DNA of 38,334 bases. Source: an uncultured Lachnospiraceae bacterium. Its GTDB lineage: Bacteria > Bacillota > Clostridia > Lachnospirales > Lachnospiraceae. The notes under the pieces are model-generated. The model was not told where the DNA came from, did not search any database, and saw nothing but the letters and a program-made list of their open reading frames with translations. The DNA is taken from NCBI GenBank assembly GCA_947648875.1, contig CANSPM010000038.1:1-38334 (forward strand), read 5' to 3'. The position numbers were made by a program, and so were the translations under genes. Of this stretch, positions 1-8,095 are shown piece by piece. How positions within the stretch are numbered: the stretch's first letter is position 1; each line of letters begins with the position of its first letter.

Positions 1-2
1 AA

Positions 3-188
3 ATCGTCCCAGAGGAGGGAAAAGTATTTCCCCCTATTGACACCATACCGGAGACCTGCTTTTATACCATGAGTGTGTACTATCTGGCCGCAAGGGTCAC
101 AAAGACACGCTACACGCTCTCAGGCGCTCTGTTGTCGCTGACGGTCAGCGCAGTCATGAGTCTGGTGCTGACAAAGGGGATGATGTAA
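3..188 (+). CDS. spmB: Spore maturation protein B-like, C-terminal end only (partial)
   Basis: The window opens inside this gene; 61 codons and a TAA stop remain. The fragment reads PPIDTIPETCFYTMSVYY, then VTKTRYTLSGALL, then a hydrophobic stretch ending in a short KGMM tail. This matches the end of the nucleoside-recognition/SpmB family, where an 'ETTFY..AVY...KTRYAL' segment precedes the last membrane helix. In Bacillus and Clostridium, SpmA and SpmB take part in spore core dehydration. The match is from memory of the family, and with only the last 61 residues a related nucleoside-recognition (Gate domain) protein cannot be excluded. No start or promoter is visible. Confidence 0.6.
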   Translation: MVPEEGKVFPPIDTIPETCFYTMSVYYLAARVTKTRYTLSGALLSLTVSAVMSLVLTKGMM

Positions 189-217
189 GGTGTTTCTGCT
201 TTTCAAGAGTGAACGGG

Positions 218-269
218 GCCGGTCCACATTATGCGCTGTAAGAGGAGAGAGCGTACAATGTGGACCGGC
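218..269. repeat. 13-bp inverted repeat between spmB-like and MATE genes
   Basis: GCCGGTCCACATT (218-230) is repeated in perfect inverted orientation at 257-269, with 26 nt between the arms. It lies between two convergent genes, the position expected of a shared terminator. Neither strand has a U-tract after the hairpin, so a rho-independent terminator is not supported in the strict sense. It may be a 3'-end stabilising hairpin. Confidence 0.55.
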
Positions 270-272
270 TCG

Positions 273-1604
273 TCAGGCTCTCAGAGTATGGCATTGCTTG
301 CGGTAGAAGAAAAGTGACAGCCCGGTGGCGATGATCCAGCCCACGGGCCAGGAACACCATATGCCCAGAGGAGAGCCGGTCAGGGCCGAGAGGGCGAAGG
401 ACAGCGCCACGCGCAGAAGCAGATCGGTGAAAGTGGCCGCCATAAACTGCCCCATGGCGCTGATGCCCCGGAGAATCCCGTCGGCCACCAGCTTGAGGGC
501 GACTACAAAATAGAACGGGGACAGAACCCAAAGGAACTGCCTGCCAGTGGATAAGGCCTCCACGGAACTCGGATCCATAAACAGCAGTAACAGATATTTT
601 CCCAGGGCAATATAGGCAATGCAGAAAGGGATACACAGACCCCACACCAGTTTTCGTCCCGCCCGGAACCCCTCTCCAATCCTCTCATATTTGTGGGCTC
701 CGAGATTCTGAGCGGTGAAATTGGAAATTCCGTTACCGATAGTGGTAAAAGATGTAATTACCAGATTGTTCAACTTTACGGCAGCTGAATATCCGGCGGC
801 CACACTGACGCCAAAGCTGTTGATGCATCCCTGGATCATCATGTTTCCTACGGAAATGAAGGACTGCTGTAGAATGCTGGGGATGGCGATAATAGATATT
901 TTACGCAAGAGCCGCCAGGAAAATACCGCAACGCTTCCTGTGGTCTTTATCTTTGTCAGACGATTTATCAGCAGCGCCAGCGATAAAACGCAGCTGGTCC
1001 CCTGACAGAGGAATGTGGCCCATGCGACTCCCGCTATGCCCATGGAGAAATATTTTACAAATAGGATATCCGCCAGGATATTGGCACATGACGAGAAGAT
1101 CAGGAAGACAAAGGGTGTTTTGGAGTCCCCCAGCGCCGAAAATATGCCAGTGGCTATATTGTAGAAGAACAAAAAGGGGAGTCCCCATATATAGATCCGC
1201 AGGTACAGGGAGGAGTCGGCTATGATCTCCTGCTGTGTCTTCATGAGCAGCAGCAGTGCGTTGCAGGAGAGCAGTCCCGCAGTCATCAGAACACCGCACA
1301 GAACGCCGCTGGCAATCAGGGCGGTGAAGACGGAGGACTTCATGGTATTGTAATCTCTGGCTCCGAACAGCTGCGATACAACGACGGAGCAGCCGATATT
1401 GCAGCCAAAGGCAAAGGCGATGAAAATAAGCGTGATATTGTAGCTGTTGCCCACGGCCGCGAGAGCCCTCTCTCCGATGCACTTGCCTGCTACCAGAGAG
1501 TCGGCAATATTGTACAATTGCTGAAATACAATGCTGCCAAACATGGGTATGCAGAACGACCACAGAACTTTCCGGGGATTCCCCACAGTCAAATCCTTAT
1601 TCAT
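273..1604 (-). CDS. MATE family efflux transporter
   Basis: A 443-residue polytopic membrane protein of the multidrug and toxin extrusion family, which exports drugs or metabolites in exchange for H+ or Na+. It begins MNKDLTVGNPRKVLWSFCIP, a typical Firmicutes MATE opening, followed by 'MFGSIVFQQLYNIADSLVAG', where the aspartate of the first helix sits. Twelve hydrophobic segments can be followed in two similar halves, and the length is normal. The start at 1604 was chosen because an AGAAAGG lies about 12 bases upstream. The ATG at 1616 lies directly on that site, and the extension to 1703 has no homology-like content. It is divergent from the LysR gene, and a perfect TATAAT on the minus strand (1716-1711) is its likely -10. 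The substrate is unknown. Confidence 0.9.
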   Translation of the reverse strand: MNKDLTVGNPRKVLWSFCIPMFGSIVFQQLYNIADSLVAGKCIGERALAAVGNSYNITLIFIAFAFGCNIGCSVVVSQLFGARDYNTMKSSVFTALIASGVLCGVLMTAGLLSCNALLLLMKTQQEIIADSSLYLRIYIWGLPFLFFYNIATGIFSALGDSKTPFVFLIFSSCANILADILFVKYFSMGIAGVAWATFLCQGTSCVLSLALLINRLTKIKTTGSVAVFSWRLLRKISIIAIPSILQQSFISVGNMMIQGCINSFGVSVAAGYSAAVKLNNLVITSFTTIGNGISNFTAQNLGAHKYERIGEGFRAGRKLVWGLCIPFCIAYIALGKYLLLLFMDPSSVEALSTGRQFLWVLSPFYFVVALKLVADGILRGISAMGQFMAATFTDLLLRVALSFALSALTGSPLGIWCSWPVGWIIATGLSLFFYRKQCHTLRA

Positions 1605-1690
1605 AGACAGATCCATCCTTTCTCTATTTTCGGTATGCCAGCGTTTCGGTTCCGCCTTTGTGTCAGAGGCCCACGGAGAATCGATATGCT

Positions 1691-1718
1691 TTACAATTCT
1701 CACAAAACGGATTATACT
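1691..1718 (+). promoter_or_regulatory. Divergent promoter pair for LysR gene and MATE gene
   Basis: On the plus strand TTACAA (1691-1696) and TATACT (1713-1718) are 16 bases apart and could drive the LysR gene. On the minus strand the same bases supply a perfect TATAAT (1716-1711) facing the MATE gene, but with no good -35. The two -10 boxes therefore overlap, an arrangement common for LysR regulators and a divergent target. The plus-strand -35 is weak. Confidence 0.4.
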
Positions 1719-1730
1719 ATTCCAGTTACA

Positions 1731-1745
1731 ATACGAAAAATGTAT
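1731..1745. promoter_or_regulatory. LysR-type binding box (ATAC-N7-GTAT)
   Basis: ATACGAAAAATGTAT is an ATAC-N7-GTAT dyad, the classical T-N11-A motif recognised by LysR-type regulators. It sits 30 bases before the LysR start and about 15 bases upstream of the MATE -10. Bound regulator could therefore contact polymerase at the MATE promoter and block its own transcript. Assignment to this LysR protein is inferred from position. Confidence 0.55.
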
Positions 1746-1774
1746 ATTTGATATATGGGGAATATAAAAAATAT

Positions 1775-2686
1775 ATGGATATAAATTTTGAGTACTATAA
1801 GATCTTCTATTATGTGGGGAAATATGGAAGCATTACCAAAGCTGCGGCGGCGCTTCGAAGCAATCAGCCGAATGTGACCAGAATTATGAAGCTGCTTGAG
1901 ACACAGCTGAATTGCAGGCTGATGGTCCGGGAGGCGAGAGGAATCAGTCTGACCGAGGAGGGCAGACGTCTATACGCTCATGTGGAAGTGGCCTATAGGC
2001 ATCTGACAGGCGCCCAGGAGGAGATATGCGGGCTGGATGCCAGGAGATTCGGAACGGTGGATATAGGGGCCACGGAGACGGCGCTTCATCTTTTTTTACT
2101 GGAGGCCATGCATGGATTTAAGACGGAATATCCTGCCATCCGGATTCGGATTCACAATCATACCACCCCGGAGACAATCCGGCAGCTGGCAGCTGGCAAA
2201 CAGGATTTCGCTGTTGTCACAACGCCCTTCGAGGTCCCTGAGAATCTGCGCCGCGAGAATGTGTTGGATTTTCAGGAGGTGCTGGTGGGGGGAAGACAAT
2301 ATGGGGATCTTGCGAAAATGTCTCCCAGGCTGCGGGATATCAAAGACTATCCATGGGTCGGTCTGGGCAGGGGGACGGCAACCCATGAATTATATAAGGA
2401 CTTTTTCATCAGGCACAATGTGGATATGGAACTTGATATGGAAGTGGCTACGTCAGACCTCATGCTTCCGCTGATCGAAAAGAATTTTGGAATCGGCTTT
2501 ATGGCAAAAGAGTTGGCGCTTCCATTGTTAAAGGAGGGGAGACTGGTGCAAATACCCCTGGAAGACGAACTTCCCGCACGGTCCATACAGATTGTCTCGG
2601 ATAGCGGGCGGGGGAGAAGCCCTGCGGCGGATACCTTTTACAAGTATTTGAGCAGCGCCGGTAATCTCCGGAGGACAGGAAAATAG
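1775..2686 (+). CDS. LysR family transcriptional regulator
   Basis: A 303-residue regulator of normal LysR length. Residues 1-65 form the winged helix-turn-helix: FEYYKIFYYVGKYGSITKAA, then ALRSNQPNVTRIMKLLE, then the wing region with LMVREARGISLTEEG. A linker helix follows, and the rest (about 90-295) is the two-lobed periplasmic-binding-like effector domain. The start at 1775 removes a 39-residue extension that overlaps the promoter and does not resemble the family. Its ribosome site is weak (GGGG about 14 bases upstream). It is divergent from the MATE exporter and convergent with a broken AEC transporter gene, so either transport system may be its ancestral target. The effector is unknown. 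Confidence 0.92.
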   Translation: MDINFEYYKIFYYVGKYGSITKAAAALRSNQPNVTRIMKLLETQLNCRLMVREARGISLTEEGRRLYAHVEVAYRHLTGAQEEICGLDARRFGTVDIGATETALHLFLLEAMHGFKTEYPAIRIRIHNHTTPETIRQLAAGKQDFAVVTTPFEVPENLRRENVLDFQEVLVGGRQYGDLAKMSPRLRDIKDYPWVGLGRGTATHELYKDFFIRHNVDMELDMEVATSDLMLPLIEKNFGIGFMAKELALPLLKEGRLVQIPLEDELPARSIQIVSDSGRGRSPAADTFYKYLSSAGNLRRTGK

Positions 2687-2711
2687 TGTAACCGGGCTGG
2701 GGCAGAAGGAT

Positions 2712-3059
2712 TTAGATAGATCCCATACCGCGCAGCACAAAGAGGATTCCCGTGAGGGTTACGGAACTTAGGAAGGTGGCGGCCACTACCACGCTGGAAG
2801 TAAGCACGCCCTCATGCCCCATATTTTTTGCCATTATATAGCAGCTCACTGTGGTGGGGGCGCCCAGCATAATCAACAGAGCAACCAGCTTTTCGTCCCG
2901 AAAGCCCAGCCGGACGGCAAAAGGCAGAAACAAAGCGGGTAGGGCCACCAGCTTTATAAACGTGGCCGTCAAAGTGGGTTTTATCAGTTTCAGCGCTTTG
3001 CGCCCCTCAAACCCCGCCCCCAGTCCGATCAGGGCCAGCGGAGTGGCGAGCTTCTTTTT
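2712..3059 (-). pseudogene. AEC (auxin efflux carrier) family transporter, 3' remnant
   Basis: An open frame of 115 residues matches the last part of an AEC family permease: LATPLALIGLGAGFEG, then KLVALPALFLPFAVRLG, then ALLIMLGAPTTVSCYIMAKN, then two final helices. Whole members have about 300 residues and ten helices; here only the last four or five helices remain. In the same frame a TGA (3062-3060) lies just upstream of the first recognisable codons, there is no start codon with a ribosome site, and no earlier part of the family is visible in the following 400 bases. It is therefore most likely a 5'-truncated pseudogene. It is convergent with the LysR gene, 25 bases from its stop. Confidence 0.7.
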
Positions 3060-3466
3060 TCATGTCTTTGTCATGGACTATCATAGAACGGTCACCGAAA
3101 AAGCAAGCAAATGTTAAAAGACGGTTGCTATTTCATGCCACATATGCTACTATATTTTAAAGCATCTATTTCTTATCACTTTAAGCGATTCCATTCACTT
3201 TTCAGAGTATCGACAAATCTATGCGTCTTATTCAAAATACAATTGAACACAGGCAGGCGATTTCTCTACGAAGAGATTATAGCGTCTGGTGTCTCCTGTG
3301 CGCAGGCGGCAGGATGAGTAAGAAGACAAATCGTCGCGTAGGCCAAAGGGGAAATTTTGGGCGGATGGCTCAAATATGCGGCCAGGACAGAAGATTTTAA
3401 GGTTTACCGGAACAGAATTGACCAGGCAGACGGTCAATAAGTGCCTTATGGGTTGAGGGGAAAGAA
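3060..3466. other. Intergenic region without a recognisable gene; one imperfect hairpin
   Basis: About 400 bases separate the AEC remnant from the next gene, and no convincing coding frame is seen on either strand. This is the space where the missing 5' part of the transporter would lie, so part may be deletion scar. At 3248-3300 an imperfect nested hairpin can be drawn: CACAGG pairs with CCTGTG, GGCG with CGTC, and TCTCT with AGAGA. It matches no riboswitch class I know. Confidence 0.4.
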
Positions 3467-3925
3467 ATGATTACAATGTCAGAGAGAATAATATACATAA
3501 GCATTGCCGTTCTTGCGCTGGCTTTGCCTGCGATTGCGGCGCTGTTGGCGCTGCGGAGAGCCAGGCGCGGACGTCCCTGCGATATGGATCTGATGGAGGG
3601 GCATGCGTTTGAGTACTACTGCGCGGACCTGCTGCGCCGGGCGGGGTTTCTGGAAGTGGAGGTCACCCGGGGCAGCGGGGATTATGGCGTGGATATTCTG
3701 GCGGAACTGGGGGGTGTGACTTACGCGTTCCAGTGCAAACGCTATGACGGTCCGGTGGGGATTAAGGCGGTGCAGGAGGTATACGCCGGCAGAGATTATT
3801 ATGACCGCATGGTGGGCGTGGTGATGACCAATCAGTACTTTACCCGTCCGGCGGTGGAGGTGGCCCAAAAGCTGAAAATACTTCTGTGGGACCGGGGATA
3901 TCTGGAGAGCATGGCAGAAGAGTAA
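3467..3925 (+). CDS. Membrane-anchored Mrr-like restriction endonuclease domain protein
   Basis: A 152-residue protein with one N-terminal membrane helix (about residues 8-29, followed by RRARRGR, which would keep the rest in the cytoplasm). The C-terminal part is an Mrr-type PD-(D/E)XK nuclease-like domain: HAFEYYCADLLRRAGF, then GSGDYGVDILAE with the likely metal-binding Asp76, then FQCKRY with Gln89 and Lys91. The order D...QxK matches the restriction-endonuclease-like fold, and E49 or E47 could be the helix acidic residue. No modification or specificity subunit is adjacent, so a classical restriction role is doubtful; such proteins may cut DNA or RNA at the membrane or serve housekeeping roles. 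The start has a good GAGGGGAAAGAA site. It is convergent with the DUF885 gene, with 9 bases between stops. Confidence 0.82.
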   Translation: MITMSERIIYISIAVLALALPAIAALLALRRARRGRPCDMDLMEGHAFEYYCADLLRRAGFLEVEVTRGSGDYGVDILAELGGVTYAFQCKRYDGPVGIKAVQEVYAGRDYYDRMVGVVMTNQYFTRPAVEVAQKLKILLWDRGYLESMAEE

Positions 3926-3934
3926 ACACTGAAA

Positions 3935-5884
3935 TCAGGGGAAGGATTTCAGCGCGTCCGCCAGACTGGTGAAATCTGACGGCCCCATGTTCAGGAAAAA
4001 AGTATGAAAACGCAGGTCGGTATAGTCCGCTCCCCATTGGGCGCGGGCTTTTTCCTTAAGTTCCAGTATTTCCAGATATCCTACATAGTACTGGGGATAA
4101 TTGGCTGGTTCCTCCGCAATATAGGAATAGATTGCCTGAGCGGCATCAGGATCGTCGATACCGAAGTTGTCAAGCACGGCGGCAATCTGTTCGCATGTAG
4201 CTCCTTCATAGTGAATCATCAGATCCAGAAGGGAATAGAGACAGAGCAATAGGCTGCGGTTGGTCTTCTCGGCCTGCATGTACCAGGAGGCATCCTGCTG
4301 TCCGAGCTCACCAAGTAGATTGCAGGCATAATCATAGGCTATAAATTCCACATAAAGAGCCCAACCTTCCTGATAGCCGCCGTAACTGAGCAGCTGGCGC
4401 ACGGGGGCAGTCCCCTTTTCAGCCAGATACCGGCGGCTGTATACGGACTGGTACAGATGACCGGGATATCCTTCATGGGCCAGAGTGGTGTACAATTCCA
4501 GGACATTTGGCATATCTTTTTCGTTGACATAAATTACATTGGCGGAAGTGTCATCCAGGGGCGGTGTCAGATAGAAGGCCGGGGCAGTGTAGTCAGCCAG
4601 GGAGTCAGAGACCGTCTTGACGGTCACTGTGGGGAGCTGCTGTCCGCCAACTGCCAGGCTGGGAAAATCTCCGGACATTCGTTTTTGCAGATCTTCCAGC
4701 ATCTGCAATGGCTGTGTATAGGGGAAGGCGGCCAGACATTCTTCCTGGGCGGAGGGGAGTGCGCAGGAGGGGTGCTCCGCAATCAGCTGCCGAAGGGTGT
4801 TAAGCTCGTATAGCAGCTGATTTTTTAGCATGTCATACAGCTCCTCGGGGGGACGGTAACTGCCGGTTTCAGCGATCAGCAGCTGGCGATAGTAATCCTG
4901 TCCTTCCGGGTAGGTGGCCAGTCCCCGGGGCAGGACGTTGTCAAAGCCGCCGGATTCTTTCTGTATATTGTCATAGGGATTGTCGGAAGACCCGACGCCT
5001 GCTCCATACTGCTCCGAGAGTCTCGACAGTCCCTGATCCAGTCTCTTATAGGCGGGCAGCAGCACGGAGGAAAGCAGTTCATTATTGCGGTGTATGGCGG
5101 AGAGGGCCGTCTTACGGTCAATTCCCTGGCGGATATACAGGTCGTTTATCCGCTCCTGAAAGGTGGTCTGTAGGAAGTGATTGCCCTGAGCCAGACTTTC
5201 CCCGGTCAGAATCTGTCGGCATTGCTGCCGTACTTTCCTGGCTGTGGATTGACTCATGGGCAGTCCGGCTGCCGCTTTTTCCTGCTCATAGACCAGCAGG
5301 CTGTCATAATATTCGCCGGATTGAGACAAAAGCGTCAGATAGTCCTCCACATCCCCTGCGGTCCGAAAAGTATATTCTGCCAGCAGAATGGGAAGTTGAC
5401 TCTGCATGCCGGAAGCAGGGGAGAGGGGCTCGTCATAATAAGAATGGGACTGCATTTTCAGGGAGTTTTCCAGGGAGAGGGCTAAAAGTTTTCGAGTGTA
5501 GGCATCCTGGTCGTCCAGACCGCAGTCCGACATTTTTTTCCAGAAGTTTACCTGCTTTTCCAGCTCCTCCTGTTGGGACTCCCCCACACCGGGGACATAA
5601 CCCGGGAGCCGGGCCTCATATTTCCCAATGCCGAAATCCTCGGGATGGGCGATGGTGTAGTGCATATTCAGAGTATTATGTATCATTTCCTGACAGAACA
5701 GTTCCTGCGCGGCATTTTGAAACTTCTCTTCATTGCGGCGGGGACCGGATAAAAGTAAGGTCAGGATGGCGAAGAGCAGCAGCAGACCGGTACCTGTCAG
5801 AATCTGCCGCCAGGTAAGCTTGTAGTGTTTTTTCAAGGCGGACTCCATGAAAGCGGATGTTGATGCATTATATGCGGCAGACAT
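3935..5884 (-). CDS. DUF885 family putative zinc-dependent peptidase, membrane-anchored
   Basis: A 649-residue protein of the DUF885 family, whose members resemble carboxypeptidase-like zinc proteins. Residues 28-46 form a hydrophobic signal anchor after KKHYKLTWRQ, so the large remainder is probably outside the membrane. The family hallmark HEGYPGH is at residues 470-476 inside LYTTLAHEGYPGHLYQ; H470, E471 and H476 are candidate zinc and catalytic residues. It is followed by GGYQEGWALYVEF and further helical sequence typical of the family. Length is normal. The start is uncertain: the ATG at 5884 has only a weak GATGGACA in front, and an ATG at 5848 is a close alternative before the anchor. 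The substrate is not known; peptide hydrolysis is inferred from the motif. Confidence 0.85.
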   Translation of the reverse strand: MSAAYNASTSAFMESALKKHYKLTWRQILTGTGLLLLFAILTLLLSGPRRNEEKFQNAAQELFCQEMIHNTLNMHYTIAHPEDFGIGKYEARLPGYVPGVGESQQEELEKQVNFWKKMSDCGLDDQDAYTRKLLALSLENSLKMQSHSYYDEPLSPASGMQSQLPILLAEYTFRTAGDVEDYLTLLSQSGEYYDSLLVYEQEKAAAGLPMSQSTARKVRQQCRQILTGESLAQGNHFLQTTFQERINDLYIRQGIDRKTALSAIHRNNELLSSVLLPAYKRLDQGLSRLSEQYGAGVGSSDNPYDNIQKESGGFDNVLPRGLATYPEGQDYYRQLLIAETGSYRPPEELYDMLKNQLLYELNTLRQLIAEHPSCALPSAQEECLAAFPYTQPLQMLEDLQKRMSGDFPSLAVGGQQLPTVTVKTVSDSLADYTAPAFYLTPPLDDTSANVIYVNEKDMPNVLELYTTLAHEGYPGHLYQSVYSRRYLAEKGTAPVRQLLSYGGYQEGWALYVEFIAYDYACNLLGELGQQDASWYMQAEKTNRSLLLCLYSLLDLMIHYEGATCEQIAAVLDNFGIDDPDAAQAIYSYIAEEPANYPQYYVGYLEILELKEKARAQWGADYTDLRFHTFFLNMGPSDFTSLADALKSFP

Positions 5885-5952
5885 TGTCCATCATGCGGCT
5901 GTAGGCGGGATGTTTTGAATCGGTCTGCCGGATACGAACGGGGGAATTTGTG

Positions 5953-5982
5953 TTGCGATTCTTATTATACAACTGTATAATA
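5953..5982 (+). promoter_or_regulatory. Promoter of the Sel1-repeat gene with TACA-N2-TGTA palindrome over its -10
   Basis: TTGCGA (5953-5958), a 17-base spacer and a perfect TATAAT (5976-5981) form a good sigma-A promoter about 100 bases before the Sel1 gene. The -10 lies inside the perfect inverted repeat TATTATAC-AACT-GTATAATA (5963-5982). Its core TACA-AC-TGTA has the form recognised by BlaI/MecI/CopY repressors. Repression by such a protein is inferred; the two BlaI-type genes of this window are candidates. Confidence 0.6.
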
Positions 5983-6080
5983 GATGTGAAGTTACGCGCG
6001 CAATTTTGTCGGACAGAATGCGTGATGACATATCTGTAGACGATGTGCGCTACCGGATAGGGAAGAGGAGGAACGATTGA

Positions 6081-8051
6081 ATGACAGACAGAGAGGATGC
6101 CGTGGTGTATGACCTGATGTGGGGGGACAAAGGGTTTGATGTAGAGGAGTGCCGGATCGCCGCAGAGTCAGGCTATGCGCCCGCCCAGGATATGATGGGG
6201 AACTGCTACAAATGGGGAGTGCATGTTCCCAAGGATTTTGCCGCCGCCGTGGCATGGTTTGAGAAGTCGGCGTTGCAGGGGAATGCGGCAGCGCAGCGTA
6301 GTCTGGGCTATTGCTACGACATGGGACAGGGAGTGCCCCGGGACTGGGAGAAAGCCGTGTACTGGTACATAAAGGGCGCGGAGGGGGGCGACGTGGATGC
6401 CCAGCAGAATCTGGCCATCTGCTATGAAGCGGGAAAGGGAGTGCCCAAGGACACCGCAAAGGCCGTGCAGTGGTATGAGACTGCCGCCCGACAGGGACAC
6501 CAGAGCGCCCAATACTGTTTGGGGCAATGCTATGAGAAGGGGGTGGGAGTGGAGCAGGATTACGGAAAAGCGTTGGAGTGGTACGAAAAGTCCGCCGCCC
6601 AGGGAGACGGGGACGCGCTGTGTGCCTTGGGAAGCTGTTATTATAACGGCAGAGGGGTTTTGCAGGACTACGCCCGGGCGGTGACATATTATGAGGAAGC
6701 AGCCGGGCATAATTCTTCCCATGCCATATCCAATCTGGGGCACTGCTATTATTATGGGAATGGTGTGCAACAGGACTATTCTGTCGCTGTGGAATACTAT
6801 AAGAAGGCGGCGGGGATGGGAATCACACAGGCCATGTACCATACGGGGTACTGCTACAGCCAGGGGATAGGCGTGGAGCAGGACTATGGAAAAGCGGTAC
6901 AGTGGTATGAAAAGGCGGCGCATAAGGGGGATAGGGATGCCCAGTATAATCTGGGCGTTTATTACAGAGATGGCTGGGGGGTACAGCAGGATTACGCCCT
7001 GGCCCTGCAATGGTTTGAGAAAGCCGCCAGACAAGGAGACGCGGACGCGCAATTTGCTCTGTCAAATATGTATGACTGTGGGCAGGGGGTAACGCAGGAC
7101 AGCGTCCAGTCAGCACAGTGGTGTGAGAAAGCGGCCCTGCAAGGCTATGCCGCAGCCCAGTACAACATGGGAGTCAACTTTGAACAGGGAACAGGCGTAG
7201 AGCAGGATGAGGTGAAAGCGGCCCGGTGGTATGGTCTCGCAGCCCGCCAGGACCACGCTCCGGCTCAGTTCGCGTTGGCCGTATGTTATGGGTACGGCAC
7301 GGGAGTGGAACAGGATGACACTCAGGCGGCCGAATGGTATGGGAAAGCGGCCCGGCAAGGCCATGCTGCCGCCCAATTTGCCCTGGGGCATTGTTATGAC
7401 CGGGGAAAAGGGATAGAGCAGGATCAGGCCGAGGCGGTCCGGTGGTACACGGAGGCGGCCCGGCAGGGAGACGTGGATGCGCAGTTCACCCTGGCGGAAT
7501 GCTATTACGGCGGACGGGGAGTGGAACAGAATGATAGCGAAGCGGTCCGTTGGTATACGGAAGCCGCCCGGCAGGGAGATGCCTCCGCCCAATATTGTCT
7601 GGGGGTCTGTTACCGGAACGGGATCGGTGTGGAGGCAGACGACATCCAGGGCGTTAAATGGTATACAAAAGCGGCCCGGCAGGGAAGCGCTAACGCCCAG
7701 TTCAGCCTGGGATACTGTCTGGAAAAAGGGGAAGGTGTGGACCAGGATGAAGAGAAAGCCGTGGCATGGTATAAAAAAGCCGCTGCCCAGGGGCATGTGG
7801 ACGCTCAGTTTAATCTGGGAATGTGTTACAAAAACGGCAGAGGCGTGGAACAGAACTACAAAAAGGCCCTGAAATGGTACGGCAAAGCGGCGGATCAGGG
7901 CAATGCCAGCGCCCAGTATATGATGGGAGTCATGTATCTCAAGGCATTGGGAGTGCCGCAGGATGTACCCGAAGCTGTGGAGTGGTTCACGGAAGCGGCC
8001 GGGCAGGGCAACGAAAAGGCGCAGGATGTGCTGAACCGGCTGGGGTACTGA
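6081..8051 (+). CDS. Sel1-like repeat protein, 17 tandem repeats
   Basis: A 656-residue protein built almost wholly of Sel1-like repeats, a TPR-related two-helix unit that forms a curved solenoid for protein-protein contacts. After a 32-residue N-terminus (MTDREDAVVYDL...), 17 units of exactly 36 residues run without any insertion from residue 33 to 644. They follow the pattern AxAQxxLGxCYxxGxGVxQDxxxAxxWYxxAAxQG, and a partial unit forms the end. There is no signal peptide or membrane helix, so it should be cytoplasmic, unlike many exported Sel1 proteins. An ideal AGAGGAGG site lies 9 bases before the ATG, and a good promoter precedes it. The partner is unknown. The neighbours do not form an obvious operon with it. 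Confidence 0.95.
   Translation: MTDREDAVVYDLMWGDKGFDVEECRIAAESGYAPAQDMMGNCYKWGVHVPKDFAAAVAWFEKSALQGNAAAQRSLGYCYDMGQGVPRDWEKAVYWYIKGAEGGDVDAQQNLAICYEAGKGVPKDTAKAVQWYETAARQGHQSAQYCLGQCYEKGVGVEQDYGKALEWYEKSAAQGDGDALCALGSCYYNGRGVLQDYARAVTYYEEAAGHNSSHAISNLGHCYYYGNGVQQDYSVAVEYYKKAAGMGITQAMYHTGYCYSQGIGVEQDYGKAVQWYEKAAHKGDRDAQYNLGVYYRDGWGVQQDYALALQWFEKAARQGDADAQFALSNMYDCGQGVTQDSVQSAQWCEKAALQGYAAAQYNMGVNFEQGTGVEQDEVKAARWYGLAARQDHAPAQFALAVCYGYGTGVEQDDTQAAEWYGKAARQGHAAAQFALGHCYDRGKGIEQDQAEAVRWYTEAARQGDVDAQFTLAECYYGGRGVEQNDSEAVRWYTEAARQGDASAQYCLGVCYRNGIGVEADDIQGVKWYTKAARQGSANAQFSLGYCLEKGEGVDQDEEKAVAWYKKAAAQGHVDAQFNLGMCYKNGRGVEQNYKKALKWYGKAADQGNASAQYMMGVMYLKALGVPQDVPEAVEWFTEAAGQGNEKAQDVLNRLGY
6177..8012 (+). 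repeat. Array of 17 degenerate 108-bp repeats encoding Sel1 units
   Basis: Each unit is 108 bp and encodes 36 residues. The units are diverged in DNA but keep exact length, so the period never slips. The most similar neighbours by eye are units 12 and 13 (both VRWYTEAARQGD), which suggests a recent duplication. Confidence 0.9.
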
Positions 8052-8052
8052 T

Positions 8053-8067
8053 AGTACAATATGTACT
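8053..8067. repeat. Short palindrome AGTACA-ATA-TGTACT after the Sel1 gene
   Basis: Two perfect 6-bp arms around a 3-base centre start one base after the Sel1 stop codon and about 30 bases before the pentose operon -35. With no clear U-tract it is a poor terminator. It could be an operator, and it shares the TACA/TGTA halves of the site upstream of the Sel1 gene but with a 3-base centre. Confidence 0.4.
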
Positions 8068-8095
8068 TAAATATTTAAAATCTGGCTAAAGCATA

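Noticed and set aside
218..269. Rho-independent terminator
   Set aside because: The 13-bp arms are perfect but the loop is long and no U-tract follows on either strand; kept only as an inverted repeat.
6168..7052. 294-codon repetitive frame opposite the Sel1 gene
   Set aside because: Its repetition is the mirror of the 108-bp Sel1 units; the plus frame shows the recognised repeat.
6177..8012. Possible CRISPR or tandem-repeat array
   Set aside because: The 108-bp units are degenerate, contiguous and coding, without spacers.
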